Source: Myotis daubentonii
Taxonomy: Eukaryota; Chordata; Mammalia; Chiroptera; Vespertilionidae
DNA length: 64,000 nucleotides
Direction: 5' to 3'
NCBI RefSeq assembly: GCF_963259705.1
Contig: NC_081841.1
Span: 119,359,033-119,423,032 of the forward strand
This document shows, piece by piece, positions 28,964 through 39,922 of the stretch. Numbering within the stretch: the stretch's first letter is position 1; each line of letters opens with the position of its first letter. The translations under genes were made by a program, and so were the position numbers. Below the pieces are notes generated by a model that saw only the letters and a list, made by a program, of their open reading frames with translations, had not been told where the DNA came from and searched no databases.

Positions 28964-30426
28964 TTTTTTTTTTTTTTCATTTTTTTTTTTTATTGCTTAA
29001 AGTATTACAAAGGGTATTAGATATGTATCCATTTTATCCCCCCGCCCTAGACAGTCCCCTAGCCTCCCCTATCACCCAGTGTCTTATGTCCATTGGTTAT
29101 GCTTATATGCATGCATACAAGTCCTTTACTTGATCTCTTACCCCCCTACCTCCTGCCCCCCAACCCTCGCCGGCCTTCCCGCTGCAGCTCGACAATCTGT
29201 TTGAGGCAGCTCTGCCTCTGTATCTATTATTGTTCAAAAGTTTATAATGGTCTCTATTGTCCACGAATGAGTGAGATCATGTGGTATTTTTCCTTTATTG
29301 ACTGGCTTATTTCACTTAGCATAATGCTCTCCAGTTCCATCCATGACGTTGCAAATGGTAAGAGTTCCTTCCTTTTTACAGCAGCATAGTATTCCATCGT
29401 GTAGATGTACCACAGTTTTCTAATCCATTCATCTACTGATGGGCACTTAGGCTGTTTCCAGATCTTAGCTATGGTGAATTGTGCTGCTATGAACATAGGG
29501 GTGCATATATCCTTTCTGATTGGTGTTTCTGGTTTCTTGGGATATATTCCTAGAAGTGGGATCACAGGGTCAAATGGGAGTTCCATTTTCAGTTTTTTAA
29601 GGAAACTCCATACTGTCTTCCATAGTGGCTGCACCAGTCTGCATTCCCACCAGCAGTGCACAAGTGTTCCTTTTTCTCCACATCCTCTCCAGCACTTGTC
29701 CTTTGTTGATTTGTTGATGATAGCCAGTCTGACAGGTGTGAGATGGTACCTCATTGCTGTTTTGATTTGCATCTCTCGGATGATTAGTGACTTTGAGCAT
29801 GTTTTCATATGTCTCTTGGCTTTCTGGATGTCCTCTTTTGAAAGGTGTCTATTTAGGTCCTTTGCCCATTTTTGGATTGGATTGTTTATCTTCCTTTTGT
29901 TAAGTTGTATGAGTTCCCTATAAATTTTGGAGATTAGGCCCTTATCAGATATGTCATTGGCAAATATGTTTTCCCACACAGTGGGTTTTCTCGTTGTTTT
30001 GTTGATGGTTTCTTTTGCTGTGCAGAAGCTTTTTATTTTGATGTAGTCCCATTTGTTCATTTTTTCTTTAGTTTCAAGTGCCCTAGGAGCTGTATCAGTG
30101 AAGAAATTGCTTCGGCATATGTCTGAGATTTTCTTGCCTTTGGATTCTTCTAGAATTTTTATGGTATCCTGTCGTACATTTAAGTCCTTTATCCATTTTG
30201 AGTTTATTTTTGTGTATGGTGTAAGTTGGTGGTCTAGTTTCATTTTCTTGCATATATCTGTCCAATTTTCCCAACACCATTTATTGAAGAGACTATCTTG
30301 GCTCCATTGTATGTTCTTGCCTCCTTTGTCAAATATTAATTGAGCATATTGGTTCGGGCCGATTTCTGGGGTCTCTATTCTCTATTCTATCCATTGATCT
30401 ATATGTCTGTTCTTGTGCCAGTACCA
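28964..30426 (-). mobile_element. 5'-truncated young L1, inverted, at the satellite edge
   Basis: A poly(T) tract at 28962-28992 is followed by an L1 3' UTR and the C-terminal part of ORF2 on the minus strand. The 3' UTR carries a polypurine tract that appears here as C-rich. The sequence is very close to the young L1 at 50214-50905. The element is 5'-truncated at GTGCCAGTACCAG. I find no TSD: satellite lies on the 3' side and an unrelated L1 fragment abuts the 5' side. Confidence 0.93.
29254..30243 (-). pseudogene. L1 ORF2p C-terminal fragment (329 aa, open)
   Basis: The reading frame encodes the C-terminal third of an L1 ORF2 protein, the endonuclease/reverse transcriptase that drives target-primed retrotransposition. 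Endonuclease and reverse transcriptase domains are absent because the element is 5'-truncated. The cysteine-rich motif is visible as [18 protein letters not shown] (CX3CX7HX4C), followed by the conserved [12 protein letters not shown] and MEYYAAVK segments and the usual ORF2 terminus. The 329 codons are free of stops, so the insertion is young. The first methionine is internal to the normal protein and not a native start; the open frame continues upstream of it. Confidence 0.9.
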
Positions 30427-31360
30427 GTCCTTTGCCCATTTTTTGATTGGATTGTTTATCTTCCTTTTGTTAGGTTGTATTGTTTTGGCAGAATGAACAG
30501 GAGAATGATCAGCTAGCAATTTGAGGGAGGAAAGTTTAACCTTTATTTCGCAGATCTGCTAGTCCAGGGGAATTCCAGATCCAAAGCCAGAACTGAACTC
30601 GTGGGGAGGCTCTGACCTATATATCTCCTCCTGTGTTGGACCCCTGAGAGTCCCTGAAGCTCTGCCCAAGTCAGTCTTGGTGGGACCTTGGGGGTATGCT
30701 CTGCAGCTCTGCCCAAGTCAGCTATGGAAGGCCCCTGAGTTCAGTCAGAATGGGGAAGTAAGACTACAGTTTTAACCAGATACTGAACTAGGTTGTAAGC
30801 ACCACCCCCCCCCCGCACCCCCATTTTCCTTTTCAGTATGAGTTCCCTATAAATTTTGGAGATTAAACCCTTATTGGAGATAACATTGGCAAATATGTTC
30901 TCCCATGCAGTGGGCTTTCTTGTTTTGTTGATGGTTTCTTTTGCTGTGCAGAAGCTCTTTATTTTGATGTGGTCCCATTTGTTTATTTACTTCTTCATTT
31001 CCATTGCCCTAGGAGTTGTGTCGGTAGAGATATTGCTATAACAAATGTCTGCTGTTTTGCTGCCTATGGCTTCTTCTAAGATTTTTATGGTTTCCCATCT
31101 TATGTTTAAGTCCTTTATCCATTTTGAGTTTATTTTTGTGTATGGTGTAAGTTGGTGATCTAGTTTCATTTTTTTGCATTTATCTCTCCAATTTTCCCAA
31201 AGCCATTTATTGAAGAGACTGTCTGGACTCCACTGTATGCTCTTGCCTCCTTTGTCAAATATTAATTAAGCATAATGACTTGTGTTGACTTCTGGGTTCT
31301 CTGTTCTGTTCCACTGGTCTATATGTCTGTTCTTGTGCCAGTACCAGGTAGTTTTGAGAA
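30427..31360 (-). mobile_element. Older L1 ORF2 fragment, split by a solo LTR
   Basis: 30427-30480 and 30840-31360 are two adjacent parts of one L1 ORF2 on the minus strand (TTGCCCATTTTTTGATTGG, then GAGTTCCCTATAAATTTTGG). They align to the same region as 29858-30420 of the neighbouring L1. The L1 3' end is missing. The join with the younger L1 at 30426/30427 has no TSD. The element ends in flanking DNA near 31360, after GTACCAGGTAGTTTTGAG. Confidence 0.85.
30481..30835 (-). mobile_element. Solo LTR of an endogenous retrovirus (355 bp)
   Basis: The insertion has TG...CA termini (TGTTTTGG ... TTTTCA on the plus strand) and is flanked by the 4-bp TSD GTAT at 30477-30480 and 30836-30839. Reading the minus strand, it has a TATA-like GATATATAGG and, about 100 bp further, an AATAAA polyadenylation signal, which sets the orientation. 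A 4-bp TSD fits a gammaretrovirus-like (class I) element. No internal retroviral sequence remains, so it is a solo LTR left by LTR-LTR recombination. Confidence 0.85.
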
Positions 31361-31374
31361 TAGCAAACACAAAT

Positions 31375-32110
31375 TTATTGAGTATCCTCTATGGGAAAGA
31401 CACTATCTAGCAAACTCCCTATTTTCCAGAAACCTGAATAAATAAATATAAAATGCCATGTCAGAGAGTCATGAGTTGTGATAAATATCTTGGAAGGAAG
31501 GAAGGAAGGAAGGAAGGAAGGAAGGAAGGAAGGAAGGAAGGAAGGAAGGAAGGAGGGAGGAGTATGCAGATGGGATATTCTTTTAGACAGGGAGGTCAGG
31601 GGTGATTCTTTGAGAAGTTAGCATTCAGAAGAAACTTGACTAAAATGAAAGAGCAAGCCATTTGGTGATCTGGGACGAGAGCATTCCTGGTAAAAGGTCC
31701 AAGAACTGCAAAGGCTCTGAGGTGAGAATGAACTTGGTGTATCTGAGGAGCAGCAAGAGGGCCAGTGAGGCTGCAGTGGAATGAAGGAGGATAAAATGGG
31801 GTGCAATATGATATAGATCCTCAGAAGCCACTGTGAAGACTTTGGTTTCTTACTAGATGGAAGCCAGTTTAACATAGAGCAGAGGAGGCATATGATCTGA
31901 TGAACATTATAAAAGGACCAGTCTGACAGCCTCGCAGAACTTAGATTATAGGGAACAATAGCAGAAGCAGAGAGATCAGTTAGTACATTCAGTAATCTAG
32001 GCAACTAGATTGGGCTTTAATTGCAAGTAGTGAAAAGTACTTATTGAGAATAATGGTTTGGGTAGCCTGGTGAGGATACAAGCCTGATTGTCAAGGTCCA
32101 AGAGAGAATA
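31375..32110 (-). mobile_element. Ancient L2-like LINE 3' region
   Basis: Diverged text typical of the L2 3' region is seen in reverse complement: ATTTATTGAGTA, GAAAGAGCAAGCCATTTGG, CAAAGGCTCTGAGG, GAGCAGCAAGAGGGCCAGTG and AGCAGAGGAGGCATATGATC. The family name is from recognition only. A GGAA microsatellite expanded inside it. The element may extend further into 32111-33100. Confidence 0.65.
31492..31560. repeat. (GGAA)n microsatellite
   Basis: Nearly pure GGAA tetranucleotide repeat, ending in GGAGGGAGG. GGAA arrays can bind ETS-family factors, but nothing here shows function. Confidence 0.95.
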
Positions 32111-33122
32111 GAAGATGTAGAGACAGCAAGAATCAACAGTCATCAGAGTTTTGCTATGAACAGGAGTGAGAAATGGGGTGGTTGCTGGGGTCACATGGAG
32201 TTAGAATAGGGTATTTTTTGGATTGGAGGAATGTATGCATGTTAGTATGCTGTTAGATACTATCCTATACAGAAAGATTTGTGATGCAAAGAGGTAAGTA
32301 GAGTTACTAGAGCAATATCATTGAGTAGGCCAGAGGGCTGTGGAGATGAATGAGCAGGTAATAGGAAGGAAGGTAGCACACATGGGCTCAGATGCAAGAG
32401 ATGACAGATGAAATGGTGGGAGATAGGAAAGTTTGGAGAAGAAAGGAGAAATTTTGAAAAAATTTTCTATGGGTGGGAGAGTGAATAAATTATGGCAATG
32501 TAGGGTTGTTATGTAACATAGAGATGGTTTATCAGCACATGACTTCTTGCCAGGGAAAATGAAGCACGTGGTCATGAATCTAAAGTGAGACCAGTCCAAA
32601 CATGTTTGTGTATTTTTCTTCAACCAGATTCTGCTGCCTAGATGCTAATATTGATAGACAGAGATTTAACTGATGTTTCACTGCTCACTTTGTCAGAGAA
32701 GATAGGGAGTTGAGGAATGTGCAAGAGTCACAATAATGAAGAACTAGGAAATCTTGGCTAGGTAAAGAGGGTGGAAAGGCATTGTCAAGGGGATCGGTGG
32801 ATGGAGATCTCAGTCCTGTAAGGTTGAAAAATTGTTAGAATAAAAGTACTAGATAGAGGGATGAGATGTAAGGATGAGGTAGAGAAAGATCAGATGTAGA
32901 GGTCAGAGAGTGGGATACTCAGCATTGTTGATATGAGGGTATTACCACTGGTATAATCTTGCAAGTGTTCTTTCTTGTTTGTGGAAATGTGAAGTGTGAT
33001 CATACAAGGTTACTAAGAGATCACATAAACTGACAACTACAACAAGAGCTCCTTTATCCAGCATTGTTAGCAACTGAGAATCCCATTCATGTGAACATTT
33101 CAGAAAACAAACACCTAAAGCG
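32111..33122. other. Unassigned non-coding stretch
   Basis: No credible gene, RNA or clear transposon terminus is visible. The purine-rich GAGATG/GATGAG texture may be the continuation of the ancient LINE to the left. Short reading frames on either strand have no recognisable similarity. Confidence 0.5.
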
Positions 33123-33142
33123 CATATATATATATATATATT
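33123..33142. repeat. (TA)n microsatellite
   Basis: Short TA dinucleotide tract directly before a T-run. Confidence 0.85.
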
Positions 33143-33364
33143 TTTTTTTAAATAAATCTTTATTGTTGAAGTATTACATATGTTCCCTTTTTCCCCCCTT
33201 TCAACCTCTTTTAGCCCACCCATGCCCCCTGCACCAGGCCTATTGTCTGTGTCCATGGGTTATACATATATGAATACAAATCAGTTTTTGATCTTTTCCT
33301 ACCTACTTACCCACTCCCTCCCCACCTTCCCTCTGAGATTCAACAGTTTGTTCTATTAAAGCAT
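33143..33364 (-). mobile_element. L1 3' UTR fragment, inverted
   Basis: A T-run and AATAAATCTTTATTG lead into C-rich L1 3' UTR text (GTCTGTGTCCATGGGTTATA), older than the L1 that follows. Only the 3' UTR remains. The half-L1-like element inserted next to its 5' side. Confidence 0.75.
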
Positions 33365-33743
33365 GTATTTTAATGATTTTTTAAATATATTTTTTATTGA
33401 TTAAGATATTACATATGTGTCCTTATCCCCACGTTACCCCCTATCCCCCCCCCGCTCATGCCCTCACCCCCCCGCCCCGTTGTCCGTGTCCATTGGTTAG
33501 ACCTATATGCTTGCATATAAGTCCTTTGGTTGATCTTTCTCCCTTACCCCCACCCTCCCCTACCTTCCCTCCAAGGCCCGACAGTCCTATCAATGCCTCT
33601 CTGTCTCTGGATCAGTCCTTGTTCATCAGTTTATGTTGTTCATTATATTCCACAAATGAGTGAGATCATGTGATATTTATCTGCTCTCCAGTTCCATCCA
33701 TGCTGTGGCAAATGGTAAGAGTTCCTTTTTCTTCTTCCTCTTC

Positions 33744-34602
33744 TTAAAGAATACCTTTCAGCATTTCATATAATGCTGGTTTGGTGGTGATAAACTCCTT
33801 TAGCTTTTCCCTATCTGTGAAGCTCTTTATCTGAACTTCTATTCTGAATGATAGCTTGCTGGATAAAGTAATCTTGGTTGTAGGTTCTTGCTATTCATCA
33901 CTTTGAATATTTCTTGCCACTCTCTTCTGGCCTGCATGGTTTCTGTTGAGAAATCAGCTGACAGTCGTATGGGTACTCCCTTGTAGGTAACTGACTTTCT
34001 TTCTCTTGCTGCTTTTAAGATTCTCTCTTTGTCTTTTGCTCTTGGCATTTTAATTATGATGTGTCTTGGTGTGGTCCTCTTTGGGTTCCTTTTGTTTGGG
34101 GTTCTCTGTGCTTCCTGGACTTGTAAATCTATTTCTTTGACCAGGTAGGGGAAGTTTTCTGTCATTATTTCTTCAAATAGGTGTTCAATATCTCTCCCTC
34201 TCTCTTCTTCTGGTATCCCTATAATTCGGATGTTGGTATACTTGAAGTTGTCCCAGAGGCTCCTTACACTATCTTCATATTTTTGGAATCTTTTTTCTTT
34301 TTCAGTTGGGTATTTTTTGTTTCTTTGTATTTCAAATCTTTGACTTGATTCTTGGGATCCTCTTGTCTGCTGTTGGATCTCTGTATATTATTCTTTATTT
34401 CAGTCAGTGTATGCTTAATTTCTAGTTGGTCCTTTTTCATATCCTTGAGGGTCTCACTAGATTTCTTGAGGGTCTCACTAAATTTATCGGCGGTTTCCAT
34501 AAAATTCTTGAAAAACCTTATAAACGTGGTTTTGAACTCTATATCCAGTTGTTTGCTTTCCTCCATTTCTGTCATTTGTGACCTGTTTCTTTGTCTCCAC
34601 AT
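33744..34602 (-). pseudogene. L1 ORF1 (RNA-binding chaperone), frameshifted
   Basis: ORF1p is the trimeric coiled-coil, RNA-binding chaperone of the L1 ribonucleoprotein. The ATG is at 34602 (MWRQRNRSQMTEMEE). The first about 112 residues hold the N-terminus and heptad-like coiled coil and end at a stop after DSKNMKIV. The RRM and C-terminal domain continue in another frame (EEIMTENFPYLVKEIDL, then RRTTPRHIII-like text and RREWQEIFKVM). A further shift after LLYPASYH is needed to reach the expected stop at 33744-33746. The first frame break is shared with the copy at 63499. Confidence 0.85.
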
Positions 34603-35716
34603 TTTTTATGCTTCCCTGTTTGGGTAGAGTGGTTTTGTGTGCTAGGTGTCCTGTAGGGCCCAGTGGATCAGCCTCCCCCGTTACCTGAGGTGGACACTCT
34701 TGGTGGACCCCCTTGTGGGCTTTGTGCACAGTCTTGTTGTAGTTATGCCTTGATTGTTGTAGGATTACTGGGAGGAATTGACCTCCAGGCCAATTGGCAG
34801 TGAAAATCAGCTGTGTCTGCAGTGGGAGAACTTCTGTGCTGAAGACGCCCTTCTGGGGCAAGACTTGCTTCAGTGGGGCTTTGGTGCTCACTGAGTCTGC
34901 ACCCTGAGTGTGTCCCTTATGGATCTGAGGAGTTGTAATCCAGATGGTCCCCCTCTGACCACTGGGTACACTGGCTCTTGGAGGTTACCCAGCAGGAGCT
35001 ACGAAGAGAACTGCAGATTCCCCTTCCTTTTTTGGAGTTTGGAGATGCCCTGATGAGGCCCAGCTGTGAAGCAATGCAAGCTGCTGTGGGGCCTTGGGCC
35101 TTCTCTTGGAAGTTCTGGGTCTGTGGCCCAGCTGCAGTTTGTTAGGTAATTTTCAGTTTGCAAAGGGCCAGGGCATTACTATGCAAAAGCCTCTGCAGCA
35201 GCCTGGGTGGGGCGGGGTCTCAGGGAATCAAAGGGCGGAGCAAGGAACTATGGTAGATTCTCACCCTGCCCTAAGGAGCCGAGCGTGTCTCAGTGTCCTG
35301 ATAATTTAATTGCTGCAAGCACCTCTGAGGGAAAGCCGCCCTCGAGTTCCGAGTTCTGCCCACTGCCAGACAGTCCAGTTTCTCCCCTTATGAGTCCTGG
35401 GTCCCGAGAGACTTCCCGGAACCGGAGTTCAGAGCAGTCGGGAGCTTGTGACTCCCTCCCAATTCAAAAAGACAGCCGCGTCCTCAGGTACCAGCCCCTT
35501 TCCGCGCACTCTCGAGCCTCCGTACCTTTGCACTTTACTTCCGCAGCTCCTGACCCTCAATGTGCTTTTCTCTTTCCTTCTAGCTGTAGAATTTCCACTC
35601 TGCCAGCCCTCCTGTAAGTTCTGGATGATGTCCGTTCTGTTCTTTTATTATGTTTTGAAGTTGTTGTAGGAGGCAGCAATTTTGGTGTTTCCCTATGCCA
35701 CCATCTTAGTTTCTCC
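34603..35716 (-). promoter_or_regulatory. L1 5' UTR (promoter region) of the half-L1-like element
   Basis: About 1.1 kb of moderately GC-rich sequence lies between the element 5' end and the ORF1 ATG. It closely matches 62354-63498. The 5' end carries AAGATGGTGGC, resembling the YY1-type site at the start of many mammalian L1s. Open frames here lack a conserved ATG. Confidence 0.7.
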
Positions 35717-35732
35717 GTATTTTAATGATTTT

Positions 35733-36249
35733 AATAAAATTATTTCTAAGGGCCCATTAACTGAATAACTTCAATCATATTGCTAAGAAAGATTGTCCTT
35801 GAATAGAATGTCTATATAGAGAAAGAGTACAAGAGAGTGAGAATGTGTGAGAACTTCATGAAATAAATATACACCACCAGTCAATATGTTCAAAGACCAA
35901 TCATTCCCAGTGAGTTAACAAAGTAGTTCTGGGTAATAAATTTCTATTTTTATAGCAGATGTAGGAAGGGGGTTCTAATAATTTGCTGATAACTTATTTA
36001 TTTTCAGTCAATAGCAATAAATAGGAAATTAATGTGTTAAATACACAGAAACACAGTGAAAGATTCTGATAAATGTAACCCCAGAAACAGAGTTCAGAAC
36101 TATGGTGTAAGTGCCAAGTATTCAGTGTGCTGAGGAGGAAGAAGTCCTTAGATTGATAGAATGTGACTGGATCCAGATGAGCCCTCTTCTTGAGTCGAAT
36201 AGTAAGTACTTTTAAAACTGGGAGAGATAAAGTTAGCATTATAACCAGA
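35733..36249. other. Unassigned flanking DNA
   Basis: No gene or recognisable repeat is seen in this AT-rich stretch. It continues the plus-strand flank after the TSD of the half-L1-like element. Confidence 0.5.
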
Positions 36250-36396
36250 TTATTCCAGAAACCACTGCTGGCCATTTGGAAGAAGAAAAAAATTGAAGCA
36301 GTAATTTTCATTCCTACCTCACATAACAAAATTAATTCCTGATATATTAAAGATTTTGGAATTAAAAACATACACTAATCATCAAAGAAAACCAAA

Positions 36397-36616
36397 ATAG
36401 CCTGGCTGATTTGGCTTAGTGGCTTAGTGGTTGAGTATGGATCCTGAACCATGAAGTCATGGTTTGATTCCTGGTCAGGGTACATACCTGGGTTGCAGGT
36501 TCAATCTCCAGTAGGGGAAGTGCAGGAGGCAGCTGATCAATGATTCTCTCCAATCATTGATGTTTCTCTCTCTCACTCCCTCTCTCTTCTTCTCTCTGAA
36601 ATCAATAATAATAAAA
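36397..36616 (+). mobile_element. VES-like SINE, diverged
   Basis: tRNA-derived head (GGCTTAGTGGTTGAGTATGG, then GGTTTGATTCCTGGTCAGGG as a B-box region), followed by the VES body (GTGCAGGAGGCAGCTGATCA, TTGATGTTTCTCTC) and an A-rich tail. TSD AAAGAAAACCAAA is at 36384-36396 and 36617-36629. Confidence 0.88.
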
Positions 36617-36679
36617 AAAGAAAACCAAAGTATATTTTTGTAAACTTGATATGATTAAATTTTTAAAAGAATGCCAGTG

Positions 36680-36681
<2 letters not shown>

Positions 36682-36711
<30 letters not shown>
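36682..36711. repeat. (CA)n microsatellite
   Basis: Pure AC dinucleotide repeat of about 15 units. Confidence 0.95.
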
Positions 36712-36712
<1 letters not shown>

Positions 36713-37484
36713 ATATTTTCAATTTATATGACTGGCTAATGGCTTTTTTTCTTTGTATACAAAGAGCTCTTTATATTAATAAGGAAAAGACAAGCATAGA
36801 GAAAAATGGGAAAAGGTCATGAGTAGCATTTCATAAAGAAGAAACATGTAAAGATGTTTATAATAATCATTAGTAAAACAAATGAAAATAATTAGCTATT
36901 TTCCCCCTATTAGATTTGGCAAAATGTATAAACTTTAGCACAGTATTCGCAAGAGAGTGGATAAAAACTATGATAAAAAAGATGGCGGCTGGCAGGACAG
37001 AGGTGAGGGATAGGAAGTGAGTGAGTGAGGGGATGAAAGGAGAGTGTGTGGATGTGTGTGGTGTGTGTGTGAGTGAGTGAGGAACAGTTAAATCTGGCAG
37101 GAGCAGCAGAGGCTGGCAGAACAGGCTATCTGGGTAGGGAGAGACTACCACCGCTGCAGACACTCCCCAGTCTGCTGGACTCGGGCACCGAACCCACACC
37201 ATCTTAAAGGGGAGAGCAGCCTCTTCTAGGAACTCATCAGCACCACCATCCAGACAGGCCTTGGACACAGCCTGTGACCCGGCAGCCACTCCAGCCAAAA
37301 TCCTGCTGCCCCACTCACAGACTCCCAGACCCTGGGATCTCCACCTCCAAAGGAGCACTGCGCCCACAGCAGTAAGTGCAACCTTCCTCTTCCCCAGCGG
37401 CAGACATCCAACATCGCATTCCCGTGTCTCCAGCGCGCAGGTCTCCGAGGCACAACACTCCATAGACTTCTCTTAGGAGTCACT

Positions 37485-38388
37485 GTGAGCCCCAACTGGG
37501 TGTGATTTTGTACAGACACAGGCGCACTGCCCCCCAGTAGAAATTCTGAATTCCTTCTGCCTGAATTACTGCCCACACACACCCAGCTGTGCAATTTCCG
37601 CTCCAGGGCCATTCAGCGCCAGCTGCTCAGAGTGTGTCAGAGCTCAGTGCCAGCAAACTGCACCACCACAGTTGCTCACTCCCCCTGAGCCCATCTATCC
37701 ACAGGGCACTTTGGGAAACTGCAGTGAGTCTTTTCTGGGTCCGATATTGGACTAATAGGGACGCACTCCCCTAGGCAGTAGAAATTCTGAATTCACCCAT
37801 CCTGGATACCTGCCCAAAGACGCCTTGATTAAGCATTCCAGGGCCCTTCGGAGCACTTCAGTGTGCCTGCGCTAGCAAACTCACTGTGGGTGCACCCGTG
37901 TACCACCACTGGGAACACACGCCTATCCACCACAGGTGCATCAGCAAAAACTGAGGTTCCCCACCCACAGCTACAGAACTCTGGATACTACAGTTGCATG
38001 CTTTTCCAGTCCCAAGACGACCGCTCCACAGGCAGCCCTGGGGAGCCACTGTGAGCCCCGCTAGACACGCGCTGAAACAAACAGGGGTGCACTGCTGGAC
38101 TGCAGAAACACTGAATTCCCTCTTCTGGGATACCTGTCCACAGACACTGCAATCCAGTGGCTTCAGTGCCAGGGCTCTTCAGAGTGTGTCAGAACACCCT
38201 GCTGGCAAACACACTACAGGTGCCCCTGTGAACTGCCGCTGGGATTGCATGTATCCAACCACAGAGACAGCAGCAAAAGCTGTCTTCCCACTCCACAACT
38301 ACAGAACTCTGGACACCACAGTCACGCTTTTCCAGAATGCAGGCCTCTGGACCCCCACAACCCCAATAGACGGTTCCTGGGTGCCATT
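37485..38388 (+). promoter_or_regulatory. Tandem 5' UTR monomers of L1-A
   Basis: The landmark GTGAGYCCC-CTGGG recurs at 37485, 37724, 38051 and 38389, each followed by a CACTGC / AGAAAYWCTGAATTC block, a CTGCCCA or CTGTCCA block and a CAGAGTGTGTCAG-like block. Spacings are 239, 327 and 338 bp. Diverged tandem promoter monomers are known from rodent L1 5' UTRs. Four partial or complete units can be recognised here. Promoter function is an inference. Confidence 0.65.
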
Positions 38389-38462
38389 GTGAGTCCCCAC
38401 TGGGCATGTGTGATTTTAACCAAGGGCACAAGACAGCAAAAATTAAGACACCCCCTCCGCTG

Positions 38463-38876
38463 ATACTGATACTGGCAAGAAAAAAACTACACAAGTCCAA
38501 GAAGCACATAGAGTGCCAAACAAGATGAACCCCAAAAGACCAACACCAAGACACATCATAATTAAATTGGCAAACACCAATGACAAAGTAAGAATCTTAA
38601 GGGCTGCCAGAGGGAGACAGAAAGTTACCTAAAAGGGATCTCCTATTAGAATATCAGCTGACTTCTCAACAGAAACACACCAGGCAAGAAGGGAATAGAA
38701 TTAAATATACAAAGTGATGCAAAGCAAGGTAATTAATCCAAGAATACTATACCCAGCAAGGCTACCATTCAAAATTGAAGGTGGAATCAGGAGCTTCACA
38801 GACAAAAAAAGGGTTAAGAGACTTTATTACCACAAAGCCAGCAATGAAAGAAATGCTAAAGCGACTGCTGTAAAAA
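38463..38876 (+). pseudogene. L1-A ORF1 C-terminal remnant
   Basis: The sequence encodes the ORF1p RRM/C-terminal region (MNPKRPTPRHIIIKLAN, then STETHQARRE) without the N-terminal coiled coil. An in-frame stop follows RQKVT and frameshifts follow. Near the end, a seven-A run (38805-38812 region) shifts the frame so that translation misses the normal ORF1 stop and runs on towards ORF2. Confidence 0.8.
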
Positions 38877-39922
38877 GAAGAAACAGAAAGAAAAGAAGAA
38901 ACACAAACATTAAGAATAAAAATGACCACAAACAAGTACTTTTCAATAATACCATTAAACGTAAATGGATTAAATGCTCCAATCAAAAGACACAGTGTAG
39001 ATGAATGGATAAAAAAAAACATGACCCATATATTTGTTTTCTGCAAGAGACCCACCTCAGAACAAAGGATTCACACAGACTGACAGTGAAGGGATGGAAA
39101 AAAACATTTCAGGCAAATGAAAATAAGAAAAAAGCTGGGGTATCGATACTTATATCTGACAAAATAGACCTCAAAGTACAGGCCATAACAAGAGACAAGG
39201 AAGGCCACTACATAATACTAAAGAGAGCAATTCAACAAGAAGGTATAGATAGATATATGAACATATATGCACCCAATACAGGAGCACCCAAATACATAAA
39301 ACAACGTCTGGAAGATATCAAGGGAGGGATCGATAGCAATACAGTCATAGTAGGGGATTCTAATACCCCACTGACACCACTGGATAAATCCTCTAAACAA
39401 AAAATCAGCAGAGAAGCAGCAATCTTAAATGACTCACTAGATCAGATGGACTTAATTGACATCTTCAGAATATTTCATCCCAAAGCTACAGAATATACAT
39501 TCTTCTCCAGTGCACATGGGGCATTTTCAAAGATAGACCATATATTAGGATACAAGCAAAGTCTCTTCAAATTCAGGAGAATAGAAATCATAACAAGCAT
39601 CTTCTCAGATCACAATGGTATATAACTAGAAATCAACTACAATAAAAATATTGGGAAAAAATCAAACACTTGGAGGCTAAATATCATGCTCTTAAACAAT
39701 GACTGGGTTACAAGAGAGATCAAAGAAGAAATAAAAAGCATCCTGGAAACAAATGCCAATGAAAACACAACAATCCAAAATCTATGGGACACAATGAAAG
39801 CAGTCTGAGAGGGAAGTTCATAGCCCTACAGGCCTATCTCAAAAAACAAGAAAAACTAGTAATAAATTATCTAACCACACAACTCAAAGGGTTAGAAAGA
39901 GAGCAACAAGAAAAGCCCACAG

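Larger units (their letters stand above)
33381..35716 (-). mobile_element. Half-L1-like element: 5' UTR + ORF1 + 3' UTR, ORF2 missing
   Basis: A complete insertion flanked by the perfect 16-bp TSD GTATTTTAATGATTTT (33365-33380 and 35717-35732). On the minus strand it starts at 35716 with an L1 5' end (ACTAAGATGGTGGCATAGGG), followed by a long 5' UTR, ORF1, and then directly the last codons of ORF2 and the 3' UTR. The join is in an A/G-rich stretch near 33735-33742, a few bases after the ORF1 stop. A second deletion of about 35 bases lies in the ORF2 tail near 33680. With intact ends and TSD, the unit probably moved as a 2.3-kb RNA already lacking ORF2, like mammalian HAL1 elements or a spliced L1 RNA, but a post-insertion deletion cannot be excluded. 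Confidence 0.85.
36250..36962 (+). mobile_element. Ancient L1 ORF2 fragment (left part), host of L1-A
   Basis: Diverged L1 text is recognisable (CTACCTCACATAACAAAATTA, TATTAGATTTGGCAAAATG). It continues after L1-A at 49384 (GTGGATAGGAGTTTAAATTTG, CTACCTCTTTGGCAACATT), so L1-A inserted into it. A SINE and a CA microsatellite also lie inside. Confidence 0.65.

Noticed and set aside
36870..37612. Antisense open frames of 128-197 codons over the L1-A 5' UTR
   Set aside because: They lie antisense to L1 promoter sequence, have no recognisable domain and cross the L1 insertion boundary.
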